Source of the DNA: Rotaria sordida
Taxonomy: Eukaryota > Rotifera > Eurotatoria > Philodinida > Philodinidae
DNA: 64,000 nt
Assembly: GCA_905250125.1 (NCBI GenBank)
Contig: CAJNOL010001030.1
Location: forward strand, 21,023 to 85,022
Direction: 5' to 3'
The notes under the pieces are model-generated. The model saw only the letters and a list, made by a program, of their open reading frames with translations. It was not told the DNA's origin and did no database searches. Shown here in pieces: positions 49,128 to 62,343 of the stretch (position 1 is the stretch's first letter; each line of letters starts with the position of its first letter). The position numbers were made by a program, and so were the translations under genes.

Positions 49128-49829
49128 GTATTTATATTTTTCTTTTTCTATAACTACTGATATACGTGATATTTCATTAGGCATGTAAAGTCCCATATAT
49201 TCTTAGCAGACATTAGGTAAAGTGAACACATTTTTGGATCTTTGATATTGTTAGAAGTAAATGAAATTAATATTCATATTTCTATGAAAACTTTCGTTTT
49301 TCAATTTTTTATTTGTTCAATTCATAGAAAAATTGCATTTTCGTTGCTTGCCTATAGTCTCTCTCTCTCTCTCTCTCTCGTTTTTTTTTCATTATAACGA
49401 AAAAAAAAACACTGAGCACTTTTTCATATAAGCTTTACAAGAAAAATAATAATAAGAAGAAATGATAAGTATGTATATATGAATTGATCATCCAAATAGG
49501 ACAAAAAAAAAAAAAGATAAATCTTTGTGCTAATGTTCAAAAACTGCAACAAAGATAAAGACAAAAAAAAAATGTAGAAGGAAATAATAAAAACTCACAA
49601 CATATATATATCTATCATATATACAGAAAAGAAGAAAAAAAAAAAAAAAACTTGCCGCTGAACTCGAACACCTGAGCATGAAGTTAGGAAGAACGCAAAA
49701 TGGAACAGACAAAAAGAAAAAGATTTGATCATTTGTCATAGTACCACATCAGAAACAATAAACGTGAGAGAAAGAGAAAAACTCGAAAGTATCACACATC
49801 ACCGGTTATCGAATTCAACATGCACATAT
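49128..49829. other. 3' flank of the ARHGAP20-like gene
   Basis: There is no gene. A (CT)n run lies at 49358-49379 and several A tracts follow. A 69-codon minus-strand frame at 49530-49739 is low-complexity and rejected. Confidence 0.5.
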
Positions 49830-52800
49830 TTATACATAATTTTCACGACCTGTCGATAATTTATGTTGATTTGTATGTTCAAATAATCTTGCTTTTTCAC
49901 GTACTGACCATGATATATCAGATGGACGAAATTCATTATTAATATCAAATGAAAATGATTTTATCGGTTGTGGTGATGGTGGTAAANNNNNNNNNNCATT
50001 GAATTTATATCGAAGTGCATTTTGTCTATGACATGGACGACGTTTTTCATTTGATAATAATAAATCATCAATTGGTTTCATTTGTATAGCTGCACTAAGT
50101 ATAAATGGACGTGAATCAGCATGATGAACAAATGTTCGACCACGTTCTGTTGTTGGTGGCGGTTTTTGTGTGTTTAAATTTGTTTGACCAAGATGTTGAT
50201 AACGAGAATTTATTTGAGGTTTTATATATTTATTTTTATTTGTTGTTGATATTAATGGACCATAATATCGAGAACGATTATCAGCTATAATAGGTTGTTG
50301 ACATGTATTTAATTGAACAGATGAAGATATTTCTGTTATAGTTAAATCGGATTTTTTTGTCATTAATGATGTTGAACGAGTTGGAGTTGATATAGATGAA
50401 GGACTTAAACGTTGATTTATTGTACTTAATAGTTCACTTGTTAAATCTAAATCTTGTTGCTCGGACGGTGTTGATCTATACAACGAACATAAAATTATTA
50501 ATTGAATTCATTATTTATTATTGTATAAAAGCACTAGTTAAAAACAAAAAAGAAACAATTTATCCGAGCAGCCATATCTCTTACATACCCCATAGTCATA
50601 CTTAAGCTATTTACAATCTGCCAAATAAAATATTTTGATTAACTAGCAATATGTAAAAAGGAAATTAGAATTCTGTTCTGACTATAGACATGCGGGAGCA
50701 CGATTTTTCTGGTGCCGGCAATTTAAGTTTTTCAGGTCCTGATCTCAGTGGTTTTAGTTTCTTGACTTCTAATACGAGTCCCGATCCCAGTAATTTTAGA
50801 TTTTACGATCCCGGCTTCGATAATTTCTTTTCTAGTGGTCCCGATTAAGACCTCGGTAGATCTAATCTGATTCCAGCATCGATAACTTTACCCATGAGGT
50901 AAAAACTGGCAGTTTTACTGTTCCGATTACCGACTTCTATTGCTGCAATTAACCGCGGTAAACCACCAATCTTACAGGTTAATCGGTGAACTGCGGCAAA
51001 CTGTCGGTTTTGACAATTTTAAATGTCGTTGTTGTGTAGCTTCCCATTTGATAGAAACTAGCAAAAATCCGACGATTTTACCGATCCGGTTTTTTCGACA
51101 TAGATTTAGTTTTTGGGATCCCGGCGTCGGTAACTTTAGTTTTTAGAGTCTCAGTTTCGATAATTTATTTTCTAGTGATCCAGGTAAATCTATCCCGTTG
51201 ATACATAAGTTCTGCACGTTTGGATCAGTAGAATTATATTGCCAATATAAAACTACATCTTAAGAAAAGTAACTATATATTCTGATAGCGCTCGGAGTTC
51301 TTCATCACCCTGTATACTTAGGTCTTGACTTGCATTTATTTGCTGAAAAATATTTCGAGTACAGCGAAGACACCCTCACCCGCATTGACAATGTTCGAAA
51401 TATTTCTCGGCAAATAAGTTCAAGCTAAGATCTGAATATACAGGGTGATAGAGCATTTCAAGGACTCTCAGAATCTATAATTACTTTTCTAAAAAACAGA
51501 TTAGTGTATAGATAAAAATTTTAAAAACACATGAGAAAGGAACAAAAAATGAAGTTCGTGTGGATCTGAGGGTGAGGATGTTTTCACTGTATTCGAAATA
51601 TTTTTCAGCAAATAAATGCCAATCAAGACTTAAATACAAAGGATGATAGAGAATTCCGAGCGCTATCAGAATACATAATTAATTTCCTTTAAATGTAGTT
51701 TTATATTGGCAATATAATTCTACTGATCCAAACGTGCAGAACTTATGTACCAACGGGATAGTCGAAACTCGGTAATTATAGTTTTTTGGTTTCCGGTCTT
51801 AGTAATTTTAGTTTTTAGGGTTCCGATCATATCCTTCAATACTTCTTTTTTTGATTTATTTAGTTGATGACTAGCAATTTTCGGACTATTTCTTTTGAAT
51901 TGTGTGTTAATTAGTATCACTCGCTTAACAATATAGAATGTTTTAGTTGGGACAACTTGTTACTTGTAGTTGTTTCGTCCTGGTAAACTTTCAAATTTTG
52001 ATCCCGCACATTTCTAATTCTGACTAATAAAATGCCTGAGATCTGAATTTGAATGAAATGAGGAATAGTAGAGAATATGTTAGTAAACATTTGAAGTGTT
52101 AAAAACTTTTATTCTGTTCTATCGTATCAGCAAGACAAACAATTCATTTTGTGGTTTTATCAAATGAATCATATAATTCAATTCAAATAGTAAATAAATG
52201 AACTAGTGATTAAAAGTTAATCTCTATTGAATTAAATTGCATTCACACACACACACACGCACACATACATCTGCACTATTCAAACGAGAATTGATAGTTA
52301 ATGAATATCAAATAACAGTTTTTTGAGAAAATAAACTTTACAAGAAAAAATTTCGATCTTATTTGAGCACAACTATTTTACTTCTTTTTCTTTTTTGCTC
52401 CCCTGATGAAAAAAAAAATGCAAATTTCCTGTCTGATGAAATATGAACTCAAGGTAATTTATCTCATTGTCGATTTCTTTCTTTCATATTTTTATAGAAG
52501 TTTAAACAATAAAAACAAACACTGATTTCTCTTTTTTTTTTTTTTGGAAGGTTGTTTGCTTGAAGGTTATTTGAATATTTTCATAGACACACGTCTATCA
52601 TAACTATTGATTATTTGAATAAAGAAAATCATGAAATTCAATTAAAATCTTTAGATAAATCGTTTCATGCAATAGGACAATTTTTTTTTCATCTCATATT
52701 GTAGTTTTACAACTTGTAAGAAAAATTACAAATCTTGAATATCTTAATTTTATTCTAAAACAAACCTTGTTGTCATGGTTTCTTCATTTGTAATTTTTTT

Positions 52801-55800
52801 TGGTTTAATTAATTTTGTTCGTCGTTCATTTGTCAATAAATTTTGTTCATCATCATCATCACCTCCTTCATCAGATGAATGATGAAATTGTTTTAATGAT
52901 GATGCACGTTTAACATTATTAGTTGTTAAACGTCGAGATTCTTTTATTAAATATTTTTGTTGTTGATTTTGTTGTTGTTGTTGTTGTTGTTGTTGATTTT
53001 GTTCACCACTACCTAATGATGAATGACGTGATAAAGATTTTGAACGTTTTAATTTTCCTATTGTCATATTATGAATTGTTGTTGATGATGAACGTATACT
53101 TGAATTATTATGATTATTATTATTATTATCGGAATCATCTGTTGTATTATTTATTAATTTTTCACGTTCTAAAAACTGTTTTGATGGTTTATATGTATTT
53201 TTTGAACTACGACGACGTATTATTGATGAATTGGAATTATTTATAATAATACTTGCTAATACAAGACCTTTACCACAAGCTATTGATGATGTCCAATCAG
53301 GTATTTGTATTATATTACGTCGAAAATGTTCACTAATTTCTGAACTATCATCATTAAATGGTTGATCTGATGCAGCTAAACCAGAATCATGTGATCGATT
53401 AACTAGAGGTAAATGTGGAGATGATTCAACTTCATCAAGACTTTCAATTGATGATGCTGTTGGACGAGCTAAAAATAAAAATAATGAATTTTCGACAAAC
53501 TGAACAAATATATAATCTTCTTGTGATTAGCAAGAGTAGCTGCTATATGGTTTTCATATTTTAATCTCGTAAGAATGTTTGCTGATAGGATTCCTTTTTC
53601 TTAAAAAAAAAAAGTAAAATTTATATTTTCGTACTTAAAGTTGGTATTTGATGAACAGCAATATGTTTGTCTGTAATGCATGTAAGTATATCTGAACCAA
53701 ATAATAATGAACAATTTTGTATTAAAAATTCAACAATTGATGACATAACATCAGCTTCTTGTTTGCCAGATGTTATTGTTGTTGATTCTGTTTTAAATAA
53801 ACTATTTGATACACATAAACCTAAATTGAATGGATTCATTCCATTTTTATCAGCATTTTCTGATATACGATGAAGAACACATATAAAACCTTTTAATAAT
53901 ATATGATTGGCTTCAGATAGAGTATATAATATACTATAAATATAAATAATTTTAATATAATTAAAAAAAAACAAAACAAAGATTTATTATTTAATTTCTA
54001 CTTTTTTTTTGCAAATGAAATTTTTTCAATTAATGTTGAAAATCGAAGACATTTTTTCCAATTATCATATTGAATAGAATTAAATAATGGTTCAGGTAAT
54101 GTACGTAAAAAATGCTAAAAATAATAATTAAGGATAATACTAAGCAGGGTTCAATATATGAGACATGCAGGGATAAATGCTAATTTATCTTTTCTTTTCT
54201 TCCTACCTTCTATTCGCCTATTAGAAATATACTTTTCTGTTTCTTATCGTTAAGCGAATTTGTATGAAAAACAAAACTTACTTTTAATAGTCCAGCAGCT
54301 AATATTGGATGTAAATCATCATCGTGTAATGATATATTACGTTCAATTTTTTCAATACAATCTTTAACGGAACGTGTATTGGCTACTTTTCGAAAAATAC
54401 CGGTTGTTTCTGGTCCTTTTAAATAAAGAACTTCAAGTAATTGCTACAAAAAAAAAAAAAATAGAAAATATATTATTCGTTGAAATATTATCGTTGTATT
54501 TTTCTACCATAATCACAGGTGGTAATTGATGATTATATCTTTGAATAAGTTCATCAGTTGTTCGACCAAAAAAATTCGAATAATTTTTTGTTTGATTAGG
54601 TGAACTAAGATATGGTGTTGATGATGAATGATATTCATCAGTTAATTGTTGTTGTGTTTTAGTTTTTCGTTTATAAAAAAAACGATGTTTTCTTGTTTGA
54701 TTTTCTATGTAAAAAAAAAAGAAAAAAAGAATCTTTTTACTATTATTCGAATTATCATTAATAAAAAATTCTACCAGTTAATGTATCACGTTTTCTTAAT
54801 TCAAAATCATGATAATTTGTTGTTGTTACATTATTTAAACTAGTCGATGAACTCGTATGATGTGTTTGATATGATAAATGATCATCACCATCAAATGATC
54901 GATTATTTGTAAATATATTATGAGCTGATTTTAAATGCTTCATTTTTATTGAATAAGGATATTCATGACCTAAGAAGAAAAAAAAAAATGAAGATTTATT
55001 TTTGAACATAGATGATGAGAGTTCATTCTGTCTTCTTTTGTTGAAAAATGATTAATTCTTTTATATTTGAACCAATACTCTTCTCTCTTTTTTTTTTTAT
55101 CAAGAAAAAAGTTTAAACATATGATAGTATGTTACTATTTGTTTTTCATGGTCTAATGAGACGGATCAAACTCATAGTGACATTGATTTTTGCGTATGTG
55201 TGTGATTAACATATTCATGTAATCATCATCATCATCATCATTGATACATTTTTTTTTGTTACTAATTCTATAGGAAATGTCAAATGTAGGTGTTCTCGTC
55301 TTTTTCTTTAGGTTAATATCTATTGAAGGACAATCTCTTATTTAAATAACGAATAAAACGTTTTTCGTTTTTTTTTTTTTTGTCTCGTTTTCTTCCTTTT
55401 TGTTTTACCTTCTTTACGACGATTACCATTATATAAATTATCAAGACTTTTCGAACGTATTGTACCCGTACGAAATAGAGAAAAAAATGTTAAATGATAT
55501 CGATCAAATTTACGTGAACGTTCATTGATCATGATTATGTTTTTAAGAATAATAATAAGTAACGTTATACTAATGGTGATTTACACACACGAATGAATTG
55601 AAGACTCCTGGTTACGTATAAATCTTAAGTACTCTTGTAATTCGACAAGAGAAAAAAAAATAGTAAAGGAAGAAGAAAAAAAAACGAAAATGCGACAAGC
55701 GAGAACTTATACACGAATACACCTATAAAATGAAATTTCTCATTTTACTGTCGTCTTTTTTTCTTTTTTTACATAAACTAACCAATTAATGGTATATTTG

Positions 55801-57190
55801 TTATTTGAGTAGATTGTGAGAAAGAATTTGGATTTGTATGAACGATTGGATTAGATTGATTATTTGTTACGAATAGAACATAACTATCCACTAATGGATC
55901 CTTTATAAAAACGAAAAAAAGAAAATAATAACAAGTAAAATAATACATTAACATACTCGAAGATGAAATGCTTCAATACATTTTTTTATAAGATCTTGAA
56001 CTGTTTCCTGTGGTCGAATACCAATAACTTTACGCTAAAATGAAAATATAGAATTTAAACCTTCCACCTCCATTTTTCTTTTTTTGTCGATAACTTACAA
56101 TAAGAAATGATGCTGTATTATTATTATTATTATTATTATGATCTGATTCGTAGTTTTGATCGATTACAATTCGAACATGTTCGATATTCGAATGATTTGA
56201 TTGCCACCAAGTTTGAAGTGTTCTAAAAACAAATTTTAAAAGTCTAACATTGAAATCTAGAAATAATTTCATCTGAAATCAATGTATGAGTTGTGCGCTT
56301 AGGTGTTTGCTTCTTCGAAAGAAAAAAAATTGGTGATTCTCTTTTTTTTTTGATAGTTAAAAAAACATATTCTATATGATTAAGAAATATTTTTCTTAGA
56401 CATTAGCATTATTCATTTAAATTCAAAAAAATATTGACATTGTATTTAAATATCATACAATAAAAAACAAAAAATGTGTTATATGACACAATATGTATCC
56501 TTTCTACAATAAATAAATCATTATTTTCGACTATCGAATAACCCTAATAATAAAGATCGAAACAATGTTAACAATAAATCATAAGATATGAAGTTTTGAT
56601 TATTTCAGGAATAAAATTTAGCAGTTGTTAAAAACAATATTTATTAGTGTACTTTACATTTAAAAAAAAACGAGATCTTTTTAGGTGAAGATAACTTACG
56701 ATTCAATACGTTGTTTCCAAATTTCTCGAATAGATTTTGTATCAAATTCTATAATAAAATTTTCTGCTAATGGCCAACCAATAATTAATGATCGATAAGG
56801 ATCATAATAATTTAATGATGTTATTTCTGATGCTATATTATCATTAAAATTTTTATATAACCATATACAATTTAAATCAATACGATGTTTTATTTTAAAT
56901 AATCCTTGTCGTTGATTATATTTACCAATAATTAATTCATTTTTATTTGTTATTATAAATAAACGTCGACATGTTGTATAATCACGAAATAAAGTAACAT
57001 TTGTCCATAAATCATAAGAATCAAATATACCAACAGATATTAAACAACGATATATATTATTATCTTGTATTGTATCATCTATACTTGAACGTTTATTACC
57101 TAGAAAATAACGACTAATTGAACGAGATTTTCTTGATGATGGTTGAGAAACAACGACTTTTTTTAATATATCATCTGTTTGATTGTTCAT
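49830..57190 (-). CDS. ARHGAP20-like Rho GTPase-activating protein (PH-RA-RhoGAP)
   Basis: Eleven exons (56700-57190, 56099-56222, 55957-56034, 55783-55900, 54775-54969, 54508-54704, 54282-54443, 54002-54114, 53635-53933, 52766-53468, 49830-50475) splice in phase to about 1041 residues. A PH-like domain (residues ~45-164) is followed by a Ras-associating-like region (~165-270; RKVIGIRPQETVQDLIKKC). The RhoGAP domain spans ~385-585: GIFRK with the catalytic arginine finger at about 419, HFLRTLPEPLF, and NPFNLGLCVSNSLF. This PH-RA-RhoGAP order is that of ARHGAP20 (RA-RhoGAP), which stimulates GTP hydrolysis by Rho under control of Rap-type GTPases. The 450-residue C-terminus is Ser/Asn/Gln-rich (polyQ at 52957-53000) and probably disordered. 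Intron 10 (2.3 kb) contains a foldback element and degenerate repeats. Ten Ns interrupt the last exon. Confidence 0.85.
49987..49996. other. Assembly gap (10 N) in the last ARHGAP20-like exon
   Basis: Ten unresolved bases lie within coding sequence. The frame is the same on both sides, so the true gap is probably 10 bases plus or minus a multiple of three, or a fixed-size placeholder. Confidence 0.98.
50690..51840. repeat. Degenerate tandem repeats of GATCCCGG..TAATTTTAGTTTTT type
   Basis: At 50690-51190, and again at 51765-51840, a roughly 25-35-base unit recurs: GATCCCGGC, then TCGGTAACTTTAG, then TTTTT. Copies have diverged. A foldback element (51190-51761) appears inserted in the array. 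The array lies inside intron 10 of the ARHGAP20-like gene. Confidence 0.6.
51190..51761. mobile_element. Foldback / MITE-like inverted repeat (572 bp) in intron 10
   Basis: The termini are CTATCCCGTTGATACATAAG and its near-exact complement at 51742-51761. The arms continue through TTTGGATCAGTAGAATTATA and TATAAAACTACAT, then a more diverged interior (ATTTATTTGCTGAAAAATATTT). There is no coding capacity. No target duplication is clear because the flanks are themselves repetitive. Confidence 0.8.
52957..53000. repeat. Coding (CAA)n microsatellite (polyQ)
   Basis: TTG repeats on the plus strand encode a broken run of about 15 glutamines on the minus strand, within exon 10 of the ARHGAP20-like gene. 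Confidence 0.85.
55409..55532 (-). CDS. Alternative first coding exon of the ARHGAP20-like gene
   Basis: This exon encodes MINERSRKFDRYHLTFFSLF...GNRRKE and ends in phase 1 at a G|GTAAAA donor. That phase matches the acceptor of exon 5 at 54969, whose first residues are HEYPYSIKM. It has no upstream acceptor that keeps the frame, so it cannot be an internal exon after exon 4, which itself joins exon 5 perfectly (IPLIG, then HEYPY). It would produce an isoform without the PH and RA domains but with the whole RhoGAP domain. Confidence 0.6.
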
Positions 57191-59790
57191 CGCCAATAAA
57201 ACAAATAATTAATTAATAAATAAATCAAAGATGCAAACATCTGAAGGAATAAAACAAAAAAAAAATTCATATTGAGAAAACATTTAATTAATTAAACAGA
57301 GAATGTAAACGACTCATAGCGCAGTCTTAATTGTGACCATTGTCTCATCATATTAACCAACCATTAAAGATACCACTAGGGGTCTCACATTTACCCTTGT
57401 TTTTTTTCATTTCTTCCTATATCGATATCAATCAATGATGAATTTTATAACTCAAACGAATACGATAGATGTCGATTTTTTTTTTTGTATTGAAATATAT
57501 ATATATATATATATATAATTCATATTTTAAATGAGAATAGTCATTATATCATATAACAACAAAGAAAATTGATAATTTTTGTTTAATATTAACGAAAAAA
57601 TTATTCATGTTGGATTATTTAAGAAGATACAACAATTGTTGTATCCAGATTTCTCCTTTTTCGATTGCTGAAAACTGTAGATCACTAACTATTGAGGTTA
57701 CACGAGCGCGAACACTAGTCGTATCTTACAACTCACCTTTACAGGTGTTTATCAGATGCTCTGCTAAAAATAGATCTATCATCATAGTAGTTGAAGAAAC
57801 TAAAGTCCTTCAATTGATTAATCACTTTTGAGTCGAAATTATGTATATTTTGTAGATCCTAATACCCTATGAAATTCTTGTAAAAAGCGAATAGTTTATT
57901 GTGAAAATTTATTGTTATCATAACTATCAATGACCAAATGTTTGCGAACCGTATTTTTGATGAATAATTAACCGCAAAAAAAAAACACAATGTTCTCAGA
58001 AGATCTTCATATCTGTAGAACTCATTGCGTTGATCATTTTGACTATTAAAATTCAGCATCATCGCAGCTATAAGCTAAAGATCTAAACTCTTTTTCACGA
58101 TATTCATATTTTATTAGAATCTACATGATGAATATAGTCTCTTGAATCTATATTAAAAAGACTTTAATTAGTCAACTGACTAAGTACATTGAACTGTTCA
58201 ATAGTCAATGATCTACAAAAATTCCTAGCATACGTATGTAAACATTTTTTTCGATTTCAACCTTGACAAAAAAAAACCGAATCTACATGTTTGTTATTCA
58301 ACTGTCATCATCTTTCCTAAATTCAGACTATTACTAAACTATCTTACTTTTCTTTTTTTTAAATGAACTACAGAACAATTTTTTTCTTGTATAATTTCTA
58401 ACCAAGAAACAAAAGAAAAGAATACTTGTACAAATGTAACCGCATTGTTTTATTTCTAATGTAAAAGAAATATGTCAAGAATTTTATAGATCTAATTCAT
58501 TACAAGTAAAAAAAAAAAGAAAAAATCGATTATTACTACCTTGACAAATGATTGTTTTTGTTACCTATGGATCCATTAACAAAAAAAATCATACTCAAGA
58601 ATTGTTGTTTTTATTTGATCTTTTCTTCTTCACACTTACTACACTGACTGATGTGGATTGATTTTATTCTTCTAAAAAAAAAAATATATGTGTGAAAAAC
58701 AAAAATTTTCTTGTCACATACAATTAAAATCAAATGAATAAAAAAAAAAACAATAGTCTAAATACTCTAATGAAGTGTCTTTCTCTATCGTGCGCTTCTT
58801 TTTTTTCTTCTCTCTCCTAACATACTAAATGACAATAAAGACGTCGACAACGATGAGTTGGTGGAGATTGAGAAGAAGGTAAATAAGAGCGAGGACAAAG
58901 AGATTTGTTATTCTTTATACACGATACACTCTTATGAGCAGAAATGTGAAACGAAAGTCAGTGTCGATTATGTCAACATTTATTTGAATGAAAAGAAAAA
59001 AAAAAGAAAAGTTGTATGTAATGGCAGAGAACAGTGCATTGTTAAGTATTAAACAAAATTGATCGATGATCCAGTATGTATGTGTGTACATGTTAAACAA
59101 CCTGAGGCCAATCTCTTTGATGTTTATTTTATTTTTCACTTTTCTATGACCTCAATATTCAGCTGATGAATTTAGAAAAAAAAAAAAAAAGAAGAAGAGA
59201 CAATCAAAAAACGAAATATGTCTATCAATCGTTCGAGCATAGTTAATGGTTAGATTGCATGAGTATGTACAATTAATTGTATATAGAAAAATTTTATTTG
59301 ATGATGATATTCTATAAAAATTGATGTTATTTTGTCGTTCGATAATGATATATAATTGATAGATGTTGTTAAGCAATTATAAATGCAATTAAAATATTCT
59401 TTGAAGTAGTATGCATTTAAAGTGTTTGAATGAAAGTAAAAAGACTTGTAAATGCTTTTTTAATTAGATTTGTTAGTAGTCTTTTTATCAGTTTCAAGAA
59501 AGTAGAACTTGATTCAGTCTTAGACTGGTATTTTTTGTTTATCATGATTAATGATAAGAAAGATTATTTCGAAAATTTTCCAATTTCAGCATTTTTATTA
59601 TTTTCTAATCTTATTGAAATTTTTCATATTTTATCTCGAATTCCTTGGACAAAGATTGAGACTGACAATAGATATTATCCCAAGTAAATAAATAATAATA
59701 AAAAAGTAAAGAAAATGTGATAACAGACTGATGGCCAACTTATTATCTTTCATTGTAACAAATAAAAAAAAAAAACTTCTTTGTATCTTT
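57191..59790. other. Intergenic stretch between the ARHGAP20-like gene and the lipocalin gene
   Basis: The two genes diverge here, so both promoters should lie in it. It has a (TA)n run at 57497-57519 and many A/T tracts. Open frames at 57607-57831, 58858-59052 and 59430-59687 show no domain or splice-consistent partners and are not called. Confidence 0.45.
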
Positions 59791-60489
59791 ATGTTTCGTT
59801 TTGTATTTACTTATTATATCTTATTGTTAACATTAATAGCCATTATTTTTTGTGATGAACCATGTCCAACACTTGATGATTTCCTAATTCGTTCACCTTA
59901 TCTTGCACAGTTTAATGCTCATCTATATGAAGGTATTTGGTATGAATTAGCTTTTTATGATTATACACAATTTTCTAAAGCCTGCGGATGTACTCATTTA
60001 AATTGGACACTCATGACAACAAATACAAGTATCTATTCAGATGATTTCATAACTATTTGTCCATATGAACCTATTTGGCTTCGAAAAAATTATACAGTAC
60101 ATATGAATGGAACTGCTAATAATAAACAATATCCTTTTTTTATACCTGAAACAGGTTTTCATATGCAATTTAATAATACTGTAGGTAGGAAATTTATTTC
60201 ATAAATAAGAATATGTTTTATTTGATGATTTTTTTATTTTTCGAAAGTTTACTATAGAAAAAATGAACTTAATAATGATTTATATGATCGAGCTATTCAA
60301 TATCAATGTAAAGTTAATCAATTAGGTAAAAGAATATTTACAGGTATTAATTTTCTTTCACGAACTTACTTTAATTCTGATATTGAACGTAAACAAGTCA
60401 TTAATGAAATGATTATTGCAGCTATAAATGCTGGTGTTGAACAGAAATATTTGCAAGAATTAAAAATTGTTCAATGGAAAAATTGTTAA
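59791..60489 (+). CDS. Secreted lipocalin, ApoD-like
   Basis: Two exons, 59791-60184 and 60248-60489 (phase 1; the intron is only 63 bases), encode 211 residues. Residues 1-21 are a signal peptide (MFRFVFTYYILLLTLIAIIF). The lipocalin G-x-W motif is at residues 48-50 (YEGIWYELAFYD), near the start of the barrel. The C-terminal exon has a Tyr/Cys region (AIQYQCKVNQLGKRIFTGINFLSR) and a final helix with a terminal Cys. Several N-glycosylation sites occur (NWT, NTS, NYT, NGT, NNT). Proteins of this type carry small hydrophobic ligands outside the cell. An in-frame ATG at 59731 would add 20 residues containing a lysine run that would spoil the signal peptide, so I prefer 59791. Divergence between lipocalins is high, so a precise orthologue is not claimed. 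Confidence 0.8.
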
Positions 60490-61879
60490 AAATAATGATT
60501 AGTTTTAATGAACATAAAATCTATTTTAAATATTTAATTATTTGTCTTACTTGCTTCATTTTTAACATATATTGTCAAAATAGAGATGAATGCTATTGAC
60601 GTGTTGCTCATGATTATATTGCTGCTTTTTCGTTTTAATAAAACTATCCAACAATAATTTTTGTCAATCATTCACAGTAAACAAAAAAAAGTAAGCCATG
60701 AAAATATTCGACGTCAATCATTCAAAGGCATACAACATGAATCATTAATATAAGCAGTTTTTTTTTCTATAGATTATACTAATGCAATGCGCAATGAGGA
60801 CCATACAGTGAGCAAACAAAAACATAATCACCGATCGTACGATGTTGTAAGATTAACTAATCGATAAAGCCTTATATTCAGATTGTTTTTTTTAATCATA
60901 TACCTTGAACACTAATTCGAATCATACGTATTTATTGATTATTCGGTCTGTCCAGCTAAAAGATTGAAGTTATTTTATTCGAAATTCTTTTATAAGTTTT
61001 CATTTATTCTACATCGATAGATGTCATTGATTGTGAATAATGTTGAAAATAAATACTAATTCCCCCTCCCCCCCCCCCTCCAAGCCGCAATAACCCTGTC
61101 GAATCTGACAGTAGAAACTTGTCGAATTCAACGAAATCCAATGGTATTAAAGTATACAGTTTTGTGGATCACTGATTTTGTGCATTAAGGATCGTGAATA
61201 AATTCTGATCTCAGATTTAGAATCGTCATCGTCAACACTCTCTTCTTACTTACTCTTATCACTACTCCAATACACTTGAGCCGAAAATTAAGTAAATAGA
61301 AGTAAACGAAAGACGTATATAGCAACTGCATATGTTTTAACATTGTACGGTTTTGTTATCGTGAGTGAAGGCTTGCACCAATGTCAAACTTTTAAGTAAA
61401 AATGCTAATACAATGCGTACCCTTTTTATGGTATTTTGAAGAAAAAAACATTTTTGTCGAAATAGCTACTTCAATCAAAACACTCGACAAAAAAAAGCCA
61501 ATATGGTGGGACATATAACATAGCTTATAGTAAAACAACTTTGGCGTTACTTGAATAGCCTATCATTTACGTTAAGAAGGATTAAATACTGTGAGCACTA
61601 AAAGTAAAGCTTGCATCTATCTTTGTAAAGGTTTGAATTCTGTTGTATACGAATGAATAAAAGATATCTCTCCTGCCAGAATCTAAAGCATGTCGCTTCG
61701 TGTACGGAGTCGCATACCAAAAATTAAGGTCGGTGCAGATGCATTTAGTTTCCACTCATCCTTTATTTAAATGAAATGTATAGAGAACTGATCTACACTC
61801 GTTTCAGAAAGCGGTGTCGGTGTAAATTTGGATGTAGCTTAAGAGAATATCCGCAAGCACACCCACACTCAACTCCATC
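60490..61879. other. Gene-free stretch, probably partly old transposon
   Basis: There is no intact gene. It holds a C-rich run at 61062-61079. The part from about 61650 may be the upstream portion of the mariner-like element whose transposase remains are at 61880-62130, but no matching left terminal repeat was found. Confidence 0.4.
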
Positions 61880-62343
61880 ATTTTTCAGCAAGATAGAACA
61901 CCAGCTGATTACTAGATATCAGTTCGTGTCTGGCTGAACGAAATCTACGATGATAGGTGGATCGCAAGAAGTAGCCCAAAATCATGGACCCGTCAATCAC
62001 TAACTTTGACATCATTGGACTTCTATCTTTGGAGCCATCTCAAATCAAATGTTTGCAAAATAACCGTAAAACATCTATGTAATTTAAAGACTCGGATAAC
62101 GAAAGAAATCGCTATAATAAAAAGAAATATTGCATAATGTTTTTTTCAAATTGTAAAATGTCTAACTTTTGTATTGAAGTCACAGGTAATACTTTTGAAT
62201 AGTATTTGTGAACTTTGTCTTTATGAAAAAAAAACTTACTGGTCTTCTCTTTCAAATAAGGAAAAATTATTAGATTAAGCTTGATTAATAATGGAGTTAT
62301 ACGCAATTCTTAAGTGATAGTGACTTTTGAGACACTCTGTATA
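61880..62343 (+). pseudogene. Mariner/IS630-type transposase remnant with right terminal repeat
   Basis: Bases 61886-62115 read, with a stop inside, as the C-terminal half of a DDE transposase: FQQDRTPADY, then WLNEIYDDRWIARRSP, and TSLDFYLWSHLKSNV. The pattern matches FQQDGAPAH...RW-x-GRRGP...RSPDLTPLDFFLWG of this superfamily. The aspartate of the first motif (QQD) remains, but the SPD catalytic position is changed (SLT), so the enzyme is dead. The right end GACTTTTGAGACACTCTG followed by TA (about 62323-62343) resembles a mariner-type terminal repeat. The left end was not found. Confidence 0.7.

Noticed and set aside
59430..59687. 85-codon frame upstream of the lipocalin gene
   Set aside because: It has no recognisable domain and cannot be joined in frame to the lipocalin exons; it could be promoter sequence.
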